Positions 51,162 through 61,860 of a stretch of DNA of 64,000 bases are shown here, piece by piece. This DNA comes from Iris pallida (taxonomy: Eukaryota > Streptophyta > Magnoliopsida > Asparagales > Iridaceae): the NCBI GenBank assembly GCA_029216955.1, contig JANAVB010006999.1, positions 3,221,851-3,285,850 on the forward strand, written 5' to 3'. The notes beneath the pieces were generated by a model, which made no database searches, was not told the origin of the DNA, and was given only the letters and a program-made list of their open reading frames with translations. The translations under genes were made by a program, and so were the position numbers. Each line of letters opens with the position of its first letter. Within the stretch, counting starts at the first letter, position 1.

Positions 51162-51206
51162 CATCTTTTCAGACATGTACTTCCACTCCACAAAATCATA
51201 CGCTTT

Positions 51207-51605
51207 CGGAACCCAGCTGTTCCGTGGCATCCTCCAGTAGAAGAACAACCACGTCCACATCACCTCTGAGTTGTTCCCTTACACCCTACATGGCGGAATC
51301 TTACACCCCGTAAGACTACGCTATACTTCATGTTTACTACGTCCACATTACCTCTGAGTAAACATCCCGTACAGACAACCCCCGCGTTGCCGTACATCGA
51401 TCGCAGAACTTCCACGTCCACATTACCTTTGAGTAGTTCCGCGTATCCCCCAAAGTCATTCCTACCACGTCCATAACACCTCTGAGTAGGAAGATTCTAT
51501 CATTTGAACCCCATATTTGCCACGTCCACATCACCTCTGAGCAAATATGAGGGTTCTCTCAAACTTATTATCTGTACCTAAAACCAAGGTACGCAAAAGA
51601 TAATA
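51207..51605 (+). repeat. Array of nine hairpins, five sharing a 20-nt loop
   Basis: Five units have loop CACGTCCACATCACCTCTGA or close variants (51250, 51338, 51413, 51466, 51521; each exactly 20 nt) closed by different stems: GAACAAC/GTTGTTC, ATGTTTAC/GTAAACAT, an 11-position stem with two mismatches, TTCCTAC/GTAGGAA, and CATATTTGC/GCAAATATG. Four other hairpins are placed before, between and after them: 51207-51224, 51299-51315, 51369-51395 and 51566-51605. The last has 14 bp and a 5-nt bulge. The array lies between the pol stop and the 3' end of the antisense gene. Confidence 0.88.
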
Positions 51606-51672
51606 GGTCCACACAAATCAGCAAAGTTTATGACAAGCAAAAATGAACACATCACAGAAAATGGTGTACTTC

Positions 51673-51678
51673 TTTATT
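51673..51678 (-). terminator. Poly(A) signal of the antisense gene
   Basis: AATAAA on the minus strand about 80 bases after the last antisense stop codon. Confidence 0.55.
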
Positions 51679-53357
51679 TCTATAAAACGAGAGTAAAGGA
51701 TTACACAATCCCCAGCAAGAGTTGCAAAAATACAAAAAGCAGAGATTACAAGCCCTAAATATCCCCAGGGTTAGCGGAAAGCTCTGCAATTCGGCGATTC
51801 AAATCTGTCGCCCGAGTCTCCACAGTCGCCAAGACTCGACGTTCAGCTTCTTGACGCATCGCTTCAACAGCCTCAGCAGAAGTTTCTCTCTCGTACTTCT
51901 CATCAAGCTATTGTCTCTGCTGAGCCAGGGTAAGAGCTCGGAGAGTGAAAGCTGCTTCCTCCTTCTTGAATGCTACGTGTTCAGCCTGGACATGTTCGGC
52001 GTCCGATAGGAGTCGGGCCTGCTGGTCCTCAAGACGGTGCATCTGCACGTCAATCTTCGCGATATTAGCATCCAACGCAGCTCGCATCTCCACTGTCTCC
52101 CGCCTAGACTGAGATAATCGCTCCACTGCAGCTTCAGTATCAGCCACTTTGCGTTCCCAGACACTCACTGTGGCCTGGTAGGAAGACTCAGTCTCGACGA
52201 GCAGCTTCTCCTTCTCAGCGTCTATCAGGACGGAGAGGTCATTTCGCTGGATGCGCTCTAATTCGGAAGGCCGCTGGTCCAACTCAGCCACCGTGGCTTC
52301 CAGAATGACGGCCAGGTGATCGTGGCCCTGGTGAACACGAATCAGGTTGATATGGGGCAATGCCAGAGTTCTTGCCGTCGCAAAGCTTCCCTTTGCGTCC
52401 GTCACTGTCGACACCTCCCTTCTGTATCATTTTGTACACTGCCTCAACGATGAATTTTATATATTCATCTACGTCCGCCAGCACCTGCGGCGTCATAGCA
52501 GGGGTTGGAGGAGCTACTCCAGTCGGCGGACCGGAAGAAGACCCGCCGACCTCAACCTGCGAGGCTGAAACCTCGGTATCAGTAGGCTCTTCATCAACAG
52601 GGGCCTGAATACTAGTCCGAGGAGCCAAAGGAACAGAAAAAGCCGGGACAGGCGTCGAGATCGTACCCCAAGTGGAAGAAGCAACAGAGGGTTCCATCAC
52701 ACCCTTACCCTTCCCGAACTTGGAAGTACCATCGACGTCAGTGGCCACCTCTCCAATACCCAACGTGCTATCACCAGCCAATACTTCCCCTGGTAGAACG
52801 GAGAGATCAACACTTACCTCCTGACCCGCCCCAGGAGTCGGGACCGTCAGACGAGTCTCTTCATCAAATTCCTCTACAGGGACAGGATCTGTTGCTACCT
52901 CCTGATTGGTAGCCACCTCAGCTTCCGCCGCTGAGTCCGGGGTAGGGCTCGACAATGATGCGATCGAACTTCCCTCGTCATAACAAGGAGGGAAATCAAC
53001 CCTCTCCTCTGTTTCAATCACATCTGTTGTCTCCGCAACAGGCTCTTGCAACTCTGGAGCAACGTCATCCGAAGACGACGAACTCCACCCCACATCATCA
53101 TCACGAAGCCCCATGTCAGCTGGACCCTCAATGTCCAAGGCACTCATGGCAGCTGACACCTCCCCGGAAGTTGCTGCAACCTCTGTATCTCTTTCAACGA
53201 AGTCTGGGGATAGTAAAACCTCTGCGGGAACACCTTCAAGACTCTCCTCTGTTGGAGACATTACCATCGGAGGGATGCGCTCATCAGAAGAGCTTGCTAC
53301 CTCCTTCGGTTTACTGACACCCGGTTTTGAAACGCGGGTCTTCTTCTTCGACGATCC

Positions 53358-53423
53358 CTACAAGAAGAAAAGAACAAGTCACCAAAATGACAAGATGAGC
53401 CAAAGTTACGGAGGACTCCTTAC
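53358..53423 (-). other. 66-nt GT-AG intron of the antisense gene
   Basis: Minus strand ...SAPAE then GTAAGGAG, T-rich sequence, TTCTTCTTGTAG, then GSSKKKTRVSK. Removal joins two open segments in frame. Confidence 0.75.
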
Positions 53424-55737
53424 TTCAGCAGGAGCTGATTCCACTGGCGGTATAGGTGGTACTCTCGTTGCCTTTGGAGTCATCATCTTCCTCGACCTTT
53501 TTGGTACAGACGAGCCGGCTTTCGCGTCAGCCCGCCTCTTTCCAACAAGGGGATCTCTCACTGATGCTGCAGCAGCCCAATATTCTGTCGGTTCTGGTGG
53601 GCGATATGACCGAGCCACCATCAACATGTTCGCCGTGGCCTCCAGCTGAGTTCCAATGATGAAACTAGTCTTTCTGTCATAACCTGGAGACGCAGTATTC
53701 ATTGTGCAATACAGCTTAGCGGTCGAATACAGGATCTGTGGCCGAGGGCTACGAACGGGAGCCGTAAACTGAACACCAGTACACCCGGCATTATAATATT
53801 GCCAGCCCCGGGCTCCATCTAGCAAACTATCGATGAACCCCAGACGGTTACTTGGATTCCGTAGCATTAGCTGAGTATAGCCAAACTGGCGAGCGAACCG
53901 GTTGGGCAGATATGGCTCCAGATAACACCTATTCTGGTTCCGATAGACCAAGTGAGAAGGCCAAATACTTTGCAACCAACAAAAACCCTATTTCGGCAGA
54001 GTAATCGCATCTTCACCAGAGTCGACTAAATCTTGGTCAGCCTCGAAATCTTTGAAGATAGAGGCGACCTTGACAATCTCCCACCCCTGAACGTAGGACA
54101 AAACTCTCCTGCAAACGGGAAAGCCAGTATGTAACCACTTCCTCTTGTAGAAGCGGCAGATAAAGGCATCTCCTTCAACATGATCCTCCTCCGGACCGGG
54201 ACTCATCACATTCAGATGATACAGAATCAGCCATCCCATAAGATAATGGAATGGCAATTCAGCCTGGGGAAATTGTCGTTTTTACCTCTCTCCAGGATAA
54301 CATCATCAGCAAAAGTCCTCAAACCCCGCAACAGGTTACACACCATCGCGAGAATGAGAGCTAAGGGACGCCCAAAAGCCAACTTTACGGCAGGCAAAAT
54401 AAGGTTCTGGTGTACCCTCTCCACTGCACCAGATCCGCCCGCAAAAACACAATCTCGGAGCCATATCATCAAGTACGCTGTCAGTACCGCTTTAGACGAC
54501 ATCCGGTGCGCACAGTGCCAGAAGCAGCTATACGCGTTCTCGCCATCCTCATTGGAACGAGGAGTCCTCTCGTCCAATCGGCTTATCTCAGAAGTCACTT
54601 CCGCAGGTTTCAGCCCTTGCGGAGTCGTAAACCGGATCCTCGAGGGGTCCGCCAAATCCTGCTCGAAAATATAATCCCTCCAAGTAGTCACATGAGGCTG
54701 GGTCTTGACTTTATCCTTCCGATGCATCAAATAATGATGGCTCGCCACTTCCTTGAAAACGGCCATCATCTTCGAGTCCTTATTTTCCAGAACCTGGATC
54801 TCTTCATTTGAAGGAAAATATTCCTCGTACGGTTCTGAGCCCCAGGGAAGCTTGGACACTTCGTACATCTCGTGGAGAGCCAACCCCAACTCCTCCACAG
54901 GAACATAGGCTTATTGAGATCCACGCTAGCCTGTGTGGCGCGGATAGCGGCTGTCAGTCCAATCTCCTTAAGCTTAGTCTTAAACTTCGAAAGCACCCAA
55001 ATAGTCAACTCGTCCCACCTCGAGACATGATGACACCAACCTTCGACCCTAAAGCTACCATTCGGATACATGACCCTTGATGTCAGCATCCGACTCGCGA
55101 AGGTTGAAGCATTGAAGGCAAAAGTGTCAGTTGGGACTTCACTGTAGAGGCTCCCGGGACGCAAAGTTCGACAACTGAACGAGGGACCAGTTCATGAAAA
55201 AGCCAGGGTATCCCTCTGATTCGAGGTAGCATCAATCGAAAGTGCACCTCCTAGGGCCCCTCCCTAAGAAGGAGTAAGATCCCAGGGCATCCTTTTCTTC
55301 GAAGCTAAACGATAGAAGGCCGTCAGCGGCAATTGGCGGTCAAGTTGTCGCATGTACAGTACCATGCCTTTTGCAAAAAAGAACCAGTCTTCTTTGACCT
55401 TCAGTATCTTCGCTTCAGTGGAGATCAGACGGTCGTCGAACAAAAAGGCGGGTTTCAAGAAGGTCACATCCTCGGATTCAGTAGATTTCAGTTTTTTGCT
55501 CTCCATCATACTCTGGAGGAAAGTCGGCAACTGGTTCTGGATCTGCAGCACCCTCTTAGGAGGTTGGTCCTGTAAGATAACACCCTTGGTAGGGTTGACA
55601 ACCGCCTCATCAAAATCAACTCCTATTTGACAAAGGGAAGCATCCAGAAGGACCTCATTCAGCAAAGGAATCGTCATCGACACTGGCACAACAAAAGGCA
55701 AAAAGACAAAGTGTGTCAAAGCAACCTGGCGTATCAT

Positions 55738-56005
55738 CTGGGTTTAAACCCATGCGCCTCAGTGAAAGGCTTCGGCGCATCATCAGGGTCTAAACCCATG
55801 CGCATCAGTAGAGCTTCGACGCATCATCAGGGTCTAAACCCATGCGCGTCAGCGGTAAGGCTTAGGCGCATCATCAGGATGTAAATCCATGCGCGTCCGT
55901 AGTTAAACCTCGGTACATGATAAAGGCCTAAACCTATGCATGTCGGCGGGGTAAAACCTCGGCGAGGACAGAAGTCCATATGCGTCGGCAGAAGAGAGTT
56001 AGGGC
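55738..56005. repeat. ~54-bp tandem repeats near E 3' end
   Basis: Four to five diverging units of the form GGTCTAAACCCATGCGC-TCAG-AAGGCTTCGGCGCATCATCA. They lie in the putative first intron of the antisense gene. The ATGCGC core also recurs in the LTR. Confidence 0.8.
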
Positions 56006-56250
56006 ACATCAACTCAGGAACAAAGAAAGCAATAGAAAAGATGACACCTACCCGTCACAGCGGGGCGAACGTCGGCCGGAGTCACGATGGTGATAGGGGC
56101 GTCCCCACGGCATACTCCACCGGCTCCTTTCCCTTGCCAGCACCGCCGCAAGGAGTCTTGGGAGCCATTGCTTGAGAGAAGAAAGTTAGGGTTTTTGAAG
56201 AAGAACTCTAAAGAAAGCAAAAAGAAGAACTCTCTCTCTCCATCTCTCGC

Positions 56251-56260
56251 CTATTTATAG
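56251..56260 (-). promoter_or_regulatory. TATA box of the antisense gene
   Basis: CTATAAATAG on the minus strand, followed by a GA/CT-rich leader and the ATG at 56168, typical of plant genes. Confidence 0.7.
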
Positions 56261-56524
56261 GGCTTGGTCACACGCGTGAACCGATGATGTGTGATCTCAG
56301 TCGTCGCCTTGGGTTCTGTGAAAAGATAACCACAAATAAAACCAAAAAAAATATCATCATTAATCTTTTTTTCGGTTACCGAGGCGTTATCATTTGCACT
56401 AACTGAGCGGAGCATGCGCCCCATTACTGATGCGCGGAGTATCTATGCGCACCGACGGTCATGCGCCTCCACTACCATGCTTCTTATTTAAAGTATTCCA
56501 AAACTTATCCAAAAGTTTTGAAAA

Positions 56525-56540
56525 CTTTGAAGGGGGTCTT
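56525..56540 (+). other. Polypurine tract of element E
   Basis: GAAGGGGGTCT directly before the 3' LTR start TGTAGAAGC at 56541. Confidence 0.75.
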
Positions 56541-57409
56541 GTAGAAGCATGGAATTTTAGAACCAGAAAGTCTATGCGTCAGATTATATGCGCCAGAGCG
56601 TGGACAAAGTACTTCACAGCAAAAAGCAACAAATACAGACATTGAAAGAGGACTTTTTATTCAACATATAAAAGTCTATTACATGTCTAAGAAAGACTAT
56701 ACAAAGGAGAATTTCTACAAAGAAAAGATCCTAAGTCTACAGCCAGCAGCCAACATGCGCCCTCAAGAAGGCGCAGCAATCAACATGCGTCTTCAGCCAG
56801 GCGCATCCCACCATGCGTCCTCAGCAAGGCGCATCCTTTTCAGTAGCTCAGTTATGTGCATCCCTTCAGCAGCCCAGTTATGTACCGCTCTTCTAGTCAG
56901 GCTCACCTGATAAATGCTTCGACTAATGAAGCATTTATTGAGCAGAACGAGGGTGACAATCAACCCTCTAGCCCAGGAAGGAAAAAGAACCACAAGCCAA
57001 CCTATGGCCAGGGGAGGCTTCGAAAGAGCCTCCAAAGCCAAAGGAAGACCGTGATCGAAACTGCGGCCAAAGGAGCAGCTTTCAACACAACCAGAATGGG
57101 CTACACCCATTTTGAAGGAAGAAAGAGCCACCAAAGCCGTAGTACCGTAATCCCGATCTACGGCTCTTCCTGTACAACGAAGACGAGGCCCGAGCATCCC
57201 TATCTTTGGATGCAACAGGCACCTTTCACCTGCCTCGAAAGCCCTCGACTCCAACTTTTGGATGTAACAGTCACCTTCAAGTGCATCGATGCGGACATTG
57301 CGTCGTATCTTCACCCTCGGGAGCATCTCATCAACAGAATGCATCCGAGTAAACGAATTCATGTCGGAAGGACGTAAGAGAACGAGAAGCAAACCCTCTC
57401 TCCATGCCA

Positions 57410-57419
57410 CTATTTATAG
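57410..57419 (-). promoter_or_regulatory. Antisense TATA box in E 3' LTR
   Basis: CTATAAATAG on the minus strand, pointing into E and towards its antisense gene. Confidence 0.5.
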
Positions 57420-58450
57420 ACCGAGCAAATCAAACCCATGCGCCAAGTGGATGACTTTCCGAATTCCGTGCCATGAATTTGCATTAAATGGATGAACCGG
57501 ACGCTTCAAATTCAGCCAAGTCAAAACGGCTATTTAAATCACTCGAAGAACGTAATAGTTGCACCAACAAAGACATCTCACGAAGCGGATGCGTCGGCCA
57601 GATCGTGCATCGCACAGACGCGCCCTTCAACATCAAGCGCATCATATAGGCGCGTCCTTCAGTACCAAGCGCATCACAGAAGATGCACCCCTATGCATCC
57701 CCATACGCCTAGTGGAACGACAACCGACGCGCCCACTCAGCTGTCCATCGAATGTTACAAACATTAAATGCTGAACTGACAGAGTTGGCAGCACGCCTCC
57801 CAAAGTCTGAACAGTCGGCAGCTTTTCCAGAAGACGAAGCATCGCCAACGTCAGCATCATCATTACTTCCCTCCGACGGCTACTGCCACGTGGCCACCAA
57901 ACCATCTCGCATGCGCCTCCGCGGCCATGCACCCAAATCTGTATACGCCTCAAATGCTGTGCGCCTCAGACTTTTCACTGATCCCTAAAGACAGAAGAAA
58001 AGTCACTGTTACAACTCTGCATGCGCCTCAAAAGCCATGCGCCCCAGACTTCTCCCTGATCCCAAAAGACAGGAGTAAAGTCACTACTGAAGCTCTGTAT
58101 GTACCTCAAAAGCCATGTGCCCAGAATGGTTCGTGACTCCTAAAGGTTACGAGCCAAAGTCTCCTCATACGCCCAATCCTAGGCGCATCCTACCAGATCA
58201 TTCCCCCCACCAAATACGAGATCTCCGAGCCATGGGTCGATGACACGTGTCCTTTGACTTAACTCATCCAAGATCTCAGCAACAGAAAGATCTTCTTCTC
58301 TGCTACGTGCCGGTTCACAACAGCAACATGAAGAAGTCAACCCCTCGATCATAGCGTATCGTCCATGTACCTCCATCAGCAATCAATACATGGCGTCCCC
58401 ACGTACAGGCGCATCCTACATATGCGCGCATGAGCAGCCAGCCTGTAAAA

Positions 58451-58460
58451 CTATAAATAG
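58451..58460 (+). promoter_or_regulatory. Sense TATA box in E 3' LTR
   Basis: CTATAAATAG; from here transcription would read out into element C. Confidence 0.65.
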
Positions 58461-58802
58461 AGGGATCATTTCCTTCTTTTACACACACGGACCGACCTAC
58501 GTGCATACATATCAACCTCCACAGTGAACAGACAGAGACTTCGTACCACTAGAGAGGCAGATACAGACACTCAACGTCTTTCTCCTCTCAGCAAGCTCCA
58601 GCACCCAGAGTAATCCAGACCTTCAGAGAACCGATAACCGTCGTCAGATCGTCAACGGAGTCAACACATTACCACTCACTCCATCGGCACAAGGGACCCA
58701 GATTAAACAAAAGTGTACTCCTAGGACTATGTCCAAGTCCTATATTGTAACACTGTTCTGTTTGTATTGAAATTTGCAATCAAAGAATTTTAATGACAAA
58801 CA

Positions 58803-61382
58803 GGACTAGGCCAGCAACTCCATATGAGGTATACAAACGTCATACGACGATCGTGGCTGTCGAGAGACTAGGGGGTATACGCTACATTCAAGTCTCCTAG
58901 GGTCACACAGAACATCTAGGTCTCAATCATTCAAGCAAGAAAACATCAGTTAATGAACATATAAAATAAATAAGGCGTCCCTGACGCTTCATCAAATGAT
59001 CATGGGGATCTAGCTTTATAAGTTAGCTAGCACAGAAAGTCATAGGTACAAAATTATATTCAGCTGCAGTCTGATTTAATTACAATTATGTAAAGACAAA
59101 ATGTCTAGATTAGCCGGCTAAACAGATGTTGGTGGCTAAACGCCAGGACACAAGTAAAGATAAAAGAGTGGTGGAGAAGAAACCCACTCGAGTCCCCCGG
59201 CGGCCATGCTCCTAGTATGCACCATTGACGTTAAGAAAAAAGTTCAGATCCTCAGGCTCTGCTACGAGATTTGGCCAAACAAAACCAGCGGAGTCAGTCC
59301 CGAAAGCAAGTACCACAAGGGAGCACAAAAGAGTAAGATAAAACCCAAGCATAAAATAATAATACTAGTAATAATAAAAGCCTCCGGTCGTAACCTCGGT
59401 CCACGGCGCATGTCCTAGAACGATAGGCCAACCCAACAACCAAACAAGGATATGGGCTGGACCACGCACCATGACAGTCCATGTCCCTCGGCTACTAACG
59501 AAAGTTACAAGGCACAGTCAAGTCATTTTTCAAGCGGCCATTCATTCATGCGGCTTTCTAAATTTGGCGGAGTTATCCCTGTGATACTGATTAAAAGGAA
59601 TCCTCAGATCGTGTCAACCCAACAGGGCTAGCCAAACCATAAGACTTATAACACACTGAATATGCATCAGTCCCCCGGAGGGCTACCGTGCTAACACATA
59701 TAACACATAGCTCGTAGAGGTCGAATATAGCCTTCCGCTATAGGAGAATAAAGCCATATCCGTGGTGGCCAATCCGACACGTCAGGACTGAACCTGGGGT
59801 GGCCAGTATGGCACGATCTCGGGATTCTTCCCACCCAATGCATCTACCAAATTAGTTGCCTAGTTAATCCCTAGGTTGTTCTCAGAGTTCATATGTCGTG
59901 GTCACATGTTCACTATTCTAGATATCGTACTTTGTACGAGTACCCCAAGGAGGAATCCGTACTGGCTCCTGGAGTCATACGTGTGTTTCCTCCTTCTTGG
60001 TGTAATGCAACACACATCACATACCACGTCATTACTACCGACCATTACTTATGTAAATATTGGACTCTTAAAGGTACTGGCAGGTATTACGTAGGAACAC
60101 TTAGTGCATAGGATAGCACCTCGGTGCTCACGTAGATTGTACCTCGGTACATACATAGGGATATCCAGCCATCACATAGGTAGTCAGATCAGAAATGAGG
60201 ACTAATACACATAGGAACCTGCAGTTGAGGCTCGTGCGGCCAAGAAATGAAGTCCGCATGACTTTATACGGCTCAAAAAAGCGGGCTCTTATGGTTGCTA
60301 AAGCTCATGCGGCCAACTGCCATACGCCATGCAGCCAGAAGAACGAGATCATGCGGCTGGATAACGCGGGACGCATGCGGCTCAGGACAGCAGGCATATG
60401 CGGCTGGAGAGTAAGCGGGGCGCATGCGGCCAAGAACCAACAAACATAAGCAGCAAGGTTCATACGGCTTAGGAAGAACCGGGTCCATGCGACCAGGATG
60501 AACAGGTTCATACAGCTCAAAAGCTTATGCGGCTGAAGCTTCCAGCGCTATGCGACTGGAAAATGGTCAGGGCGCATGCGGCTGAAGAAATTCCTGCGGC
60601 AGCTATGCTTATGCGGCCGAGATTTTCACATGCGGTTGCAATGCTTATTCGGCTGAGAATAGCTTATTTGGCTGCAATGCTTATGCGGCTAGAAAAATTT
60701 GCGGCTGAAGGAAAACTTTATGCGGCTACCATTGCTTATGCGGCTGGATTGAGCATATGCGGCTGCAACTGTTCATCTTCCCTGCCAGAGCCAGCGTAGG
60801 CAAACCATGGTGAAACCCAACTATTGCTTCGGCCATAACTTCCTCCAAAAGTCAAAATCTAACTTTCCAAAGGTCAAAACTGTGTAGAATCAAATTTCCT
60901 ACAACATAGGACCATTGGTTTTCAAAAATAGCCAAGTTTGATAGATCAAAATCATGAAAACCCATGAAACCCTAGATTTTAGGAACTTAGATCTACACAA
61001 ATCTAGCCATAAAAATTAGAATCTTCAAGAACTAAACTTGTAGAGAATGAAGAGAAGAATAATATATACAAATAATATCAAAAAAAAATCAAGAAAAAAA
61101 AATTCACTAATCTCCACTTTTGAGCAAGTTGTACTTGCCTGTGGAGTGGTGGTTGAGAGAAATAAATGGAGGAGTGAATGGGGAGAGAGAGTGAGGAAGA
61201 AATTATAAATAGGGGTTGGTTAATGAAAACCCTAATCCCTAATCTCTATCCATCCCACTAAAGGCAAGCTTAAAAGCTACATGCAACCATTAATAAATAA
61301 TATACAAAATTATATACATACTAAATACAGATACCGTATACAGAATTCTTAAAGAATACATATATCGGGATCGGGGAGTGAC
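58803..61382 (-). repeat. 5' LTR of C, main segment
   Basis: Resumes after E with duplicated GGACT and matches 21886-24383 from 58876 on. It ends GGGGAGTGACA. It includes the second AGCCGCAT array. No gene is recognised; short ORFs such as 60195-60449 are translations of the array. Confidence 0.92.
60230..60775 (-). repeat. ATGCGGCT array, second copy
   Basis: Sister of 23225-23775 in the other C LTR, with motif positions kept and several motif-internal substitutions. Confidence 0.8.
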
Positions 61383-61443
61383 AATAGTAAATGATATATG
61401 CTTGAATAATGACAAATATTGTTGTCCACTTTAATTTGCATAG

Positions 61444-61860
61444 TGGACTTCGGATGTATCATGCTCAATGTGGAGACCAACTTAAAAACTTTAGATTGAA
61501 TTGGTTATCAATTCAGGTACAATACATTTCTCTATCGTCAATATATAGATAAAAAATTAACAAGTATGTAAGGACTTTGCTTTTCTATGCATAGGTGACA
61601 GTACAAAGTGGCTCTATCGAATGTGGTTACTACGTGATGCGATGTATGAAAGAGATCGCAATTGATCCAAGCTTGCTTAATCCTAAGGTGATGTTCTGCT
61701 TAATCAACATGCATGTATGTTTAAAATATATTAAGATCACTTATGTTTTTTTTTCCTTCCTATTTACAAATAGTACAATAAGAAGCATGAGTACAGACTT
61801 GATGAGATTAATGAAGTTCGTATTGAGTGGATGGATCATGTGTTACCGTTCTTGACCTAG
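61444..61860 (+). pseudogene. Ulp1/C48-type cysteine protease, C-terminal exons only
   Basis: Three exons by GT-AG boundaries: 61444-61516, 61595-61687 (31 codons) and 61774-61860. The middle exon has QSGSIECGYYVMR, with the catalytic Cys and the Gln six residues before it; the last ends EVRIEWMDHVLPFLT and a TAG. Such protease ORFs are common in plant CACTA elements and resemble SUMO proteases. The His and Asp of the triad would be in upstream exons, cut off by element C about 60 bases before the first exon here. The remaining exons have no stops. Confidence 0.8.

Larger units (their letters stand above)
51755..56168 (-). pseudogene. Antisense gene of element E, plant-mobile-domain-like
   Basis: Starts MAPKTPCGGAGKG at 56168, 83 bases after a minus TATA box. 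A likely intron (GTAGGTGTC near 56050) leads to the segment at 55737-55264, then 55164-54766, 54898-54227, 54257-53988 and 53975-53406. These contain YIFEQDLADPSRI, a run ending LAMVCNLLRGL, IWPSHLVYRNQN and PNRFARQFGYTQ, a pattern I associate with the plant mobile domain family (PMD-C). A 66-nt intron (53358-53423) joins to an acidic Ser/Thr/Pro-rich segment (53357-52400) and a coiled-coil-like C terminus ending at 51755. Stops and frameshifts interrupt it. Antisense extra genes are known in Tat elements; the function is unknown. Confidence 0.75.
40263..58802 (+). mobile_element. Element E: 18.5 kb Tat-like Ty3/gypsy retrotransposon
   Basis: Plus-strand element with LTRs 40263-42540 and 56541-58802 and perfect 5-bp target duplication GGACT. 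Order: LTR, primer site, ORF1, gag, protease, RT, RNase H, second RNase H, integrase, hairpin array, antisense gene, tandem repeats, polypurine tract, LTR. A second RNase H after the first, an extra ORF before gag and an extra antisense gene before the 3' LTR are known traits of the Tat/Ogre lineage. Coding parts are disrupted. Confidence 0.95.
56541..58802 (+). repeat. 3' LTR of element E
   Basis: 2262 bases matching 40263-42540 with scattered substitutions and a short deletion near 56860. It keeps both TATA boxes (57410-57419 minus, 58451-58460 plus) and is followed by target duplication GGACT. Confidence 0.95.
21886..61382 (-). mobile_element. Element C: Ty3/gypsy retrotransposon split by B, D and E
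   Basis: Minus-strand element whose own sequence is 21886-26073, 36778-40262 and 58803-61382. Order in sense: 5' LTR, primer site, gag, protease, RT, RNase H, integrase, 3' LTR. D interrupts pol, E interrupts the 5' LTR, and B interrupts the 3' LTR. Its right end at 61382 (GTGACA) abuts an intron of a CACTA protease gene. It is the second-oldest layer of the nest and the most decayed coding set. Confidence 0.9.

Noticed and set aside
51337..51534. 65-codon minus-strand ORF across the hairpins
   Set aside because: Short, no domain, and explained by the hairpin repeats.
51243..51549. CRISPR-like look of the repeated 20-mer
   Set aside because: Plant DNA, only five repeats, flanks pair with each other as stems, and no cas genes; it is a hairpin array.
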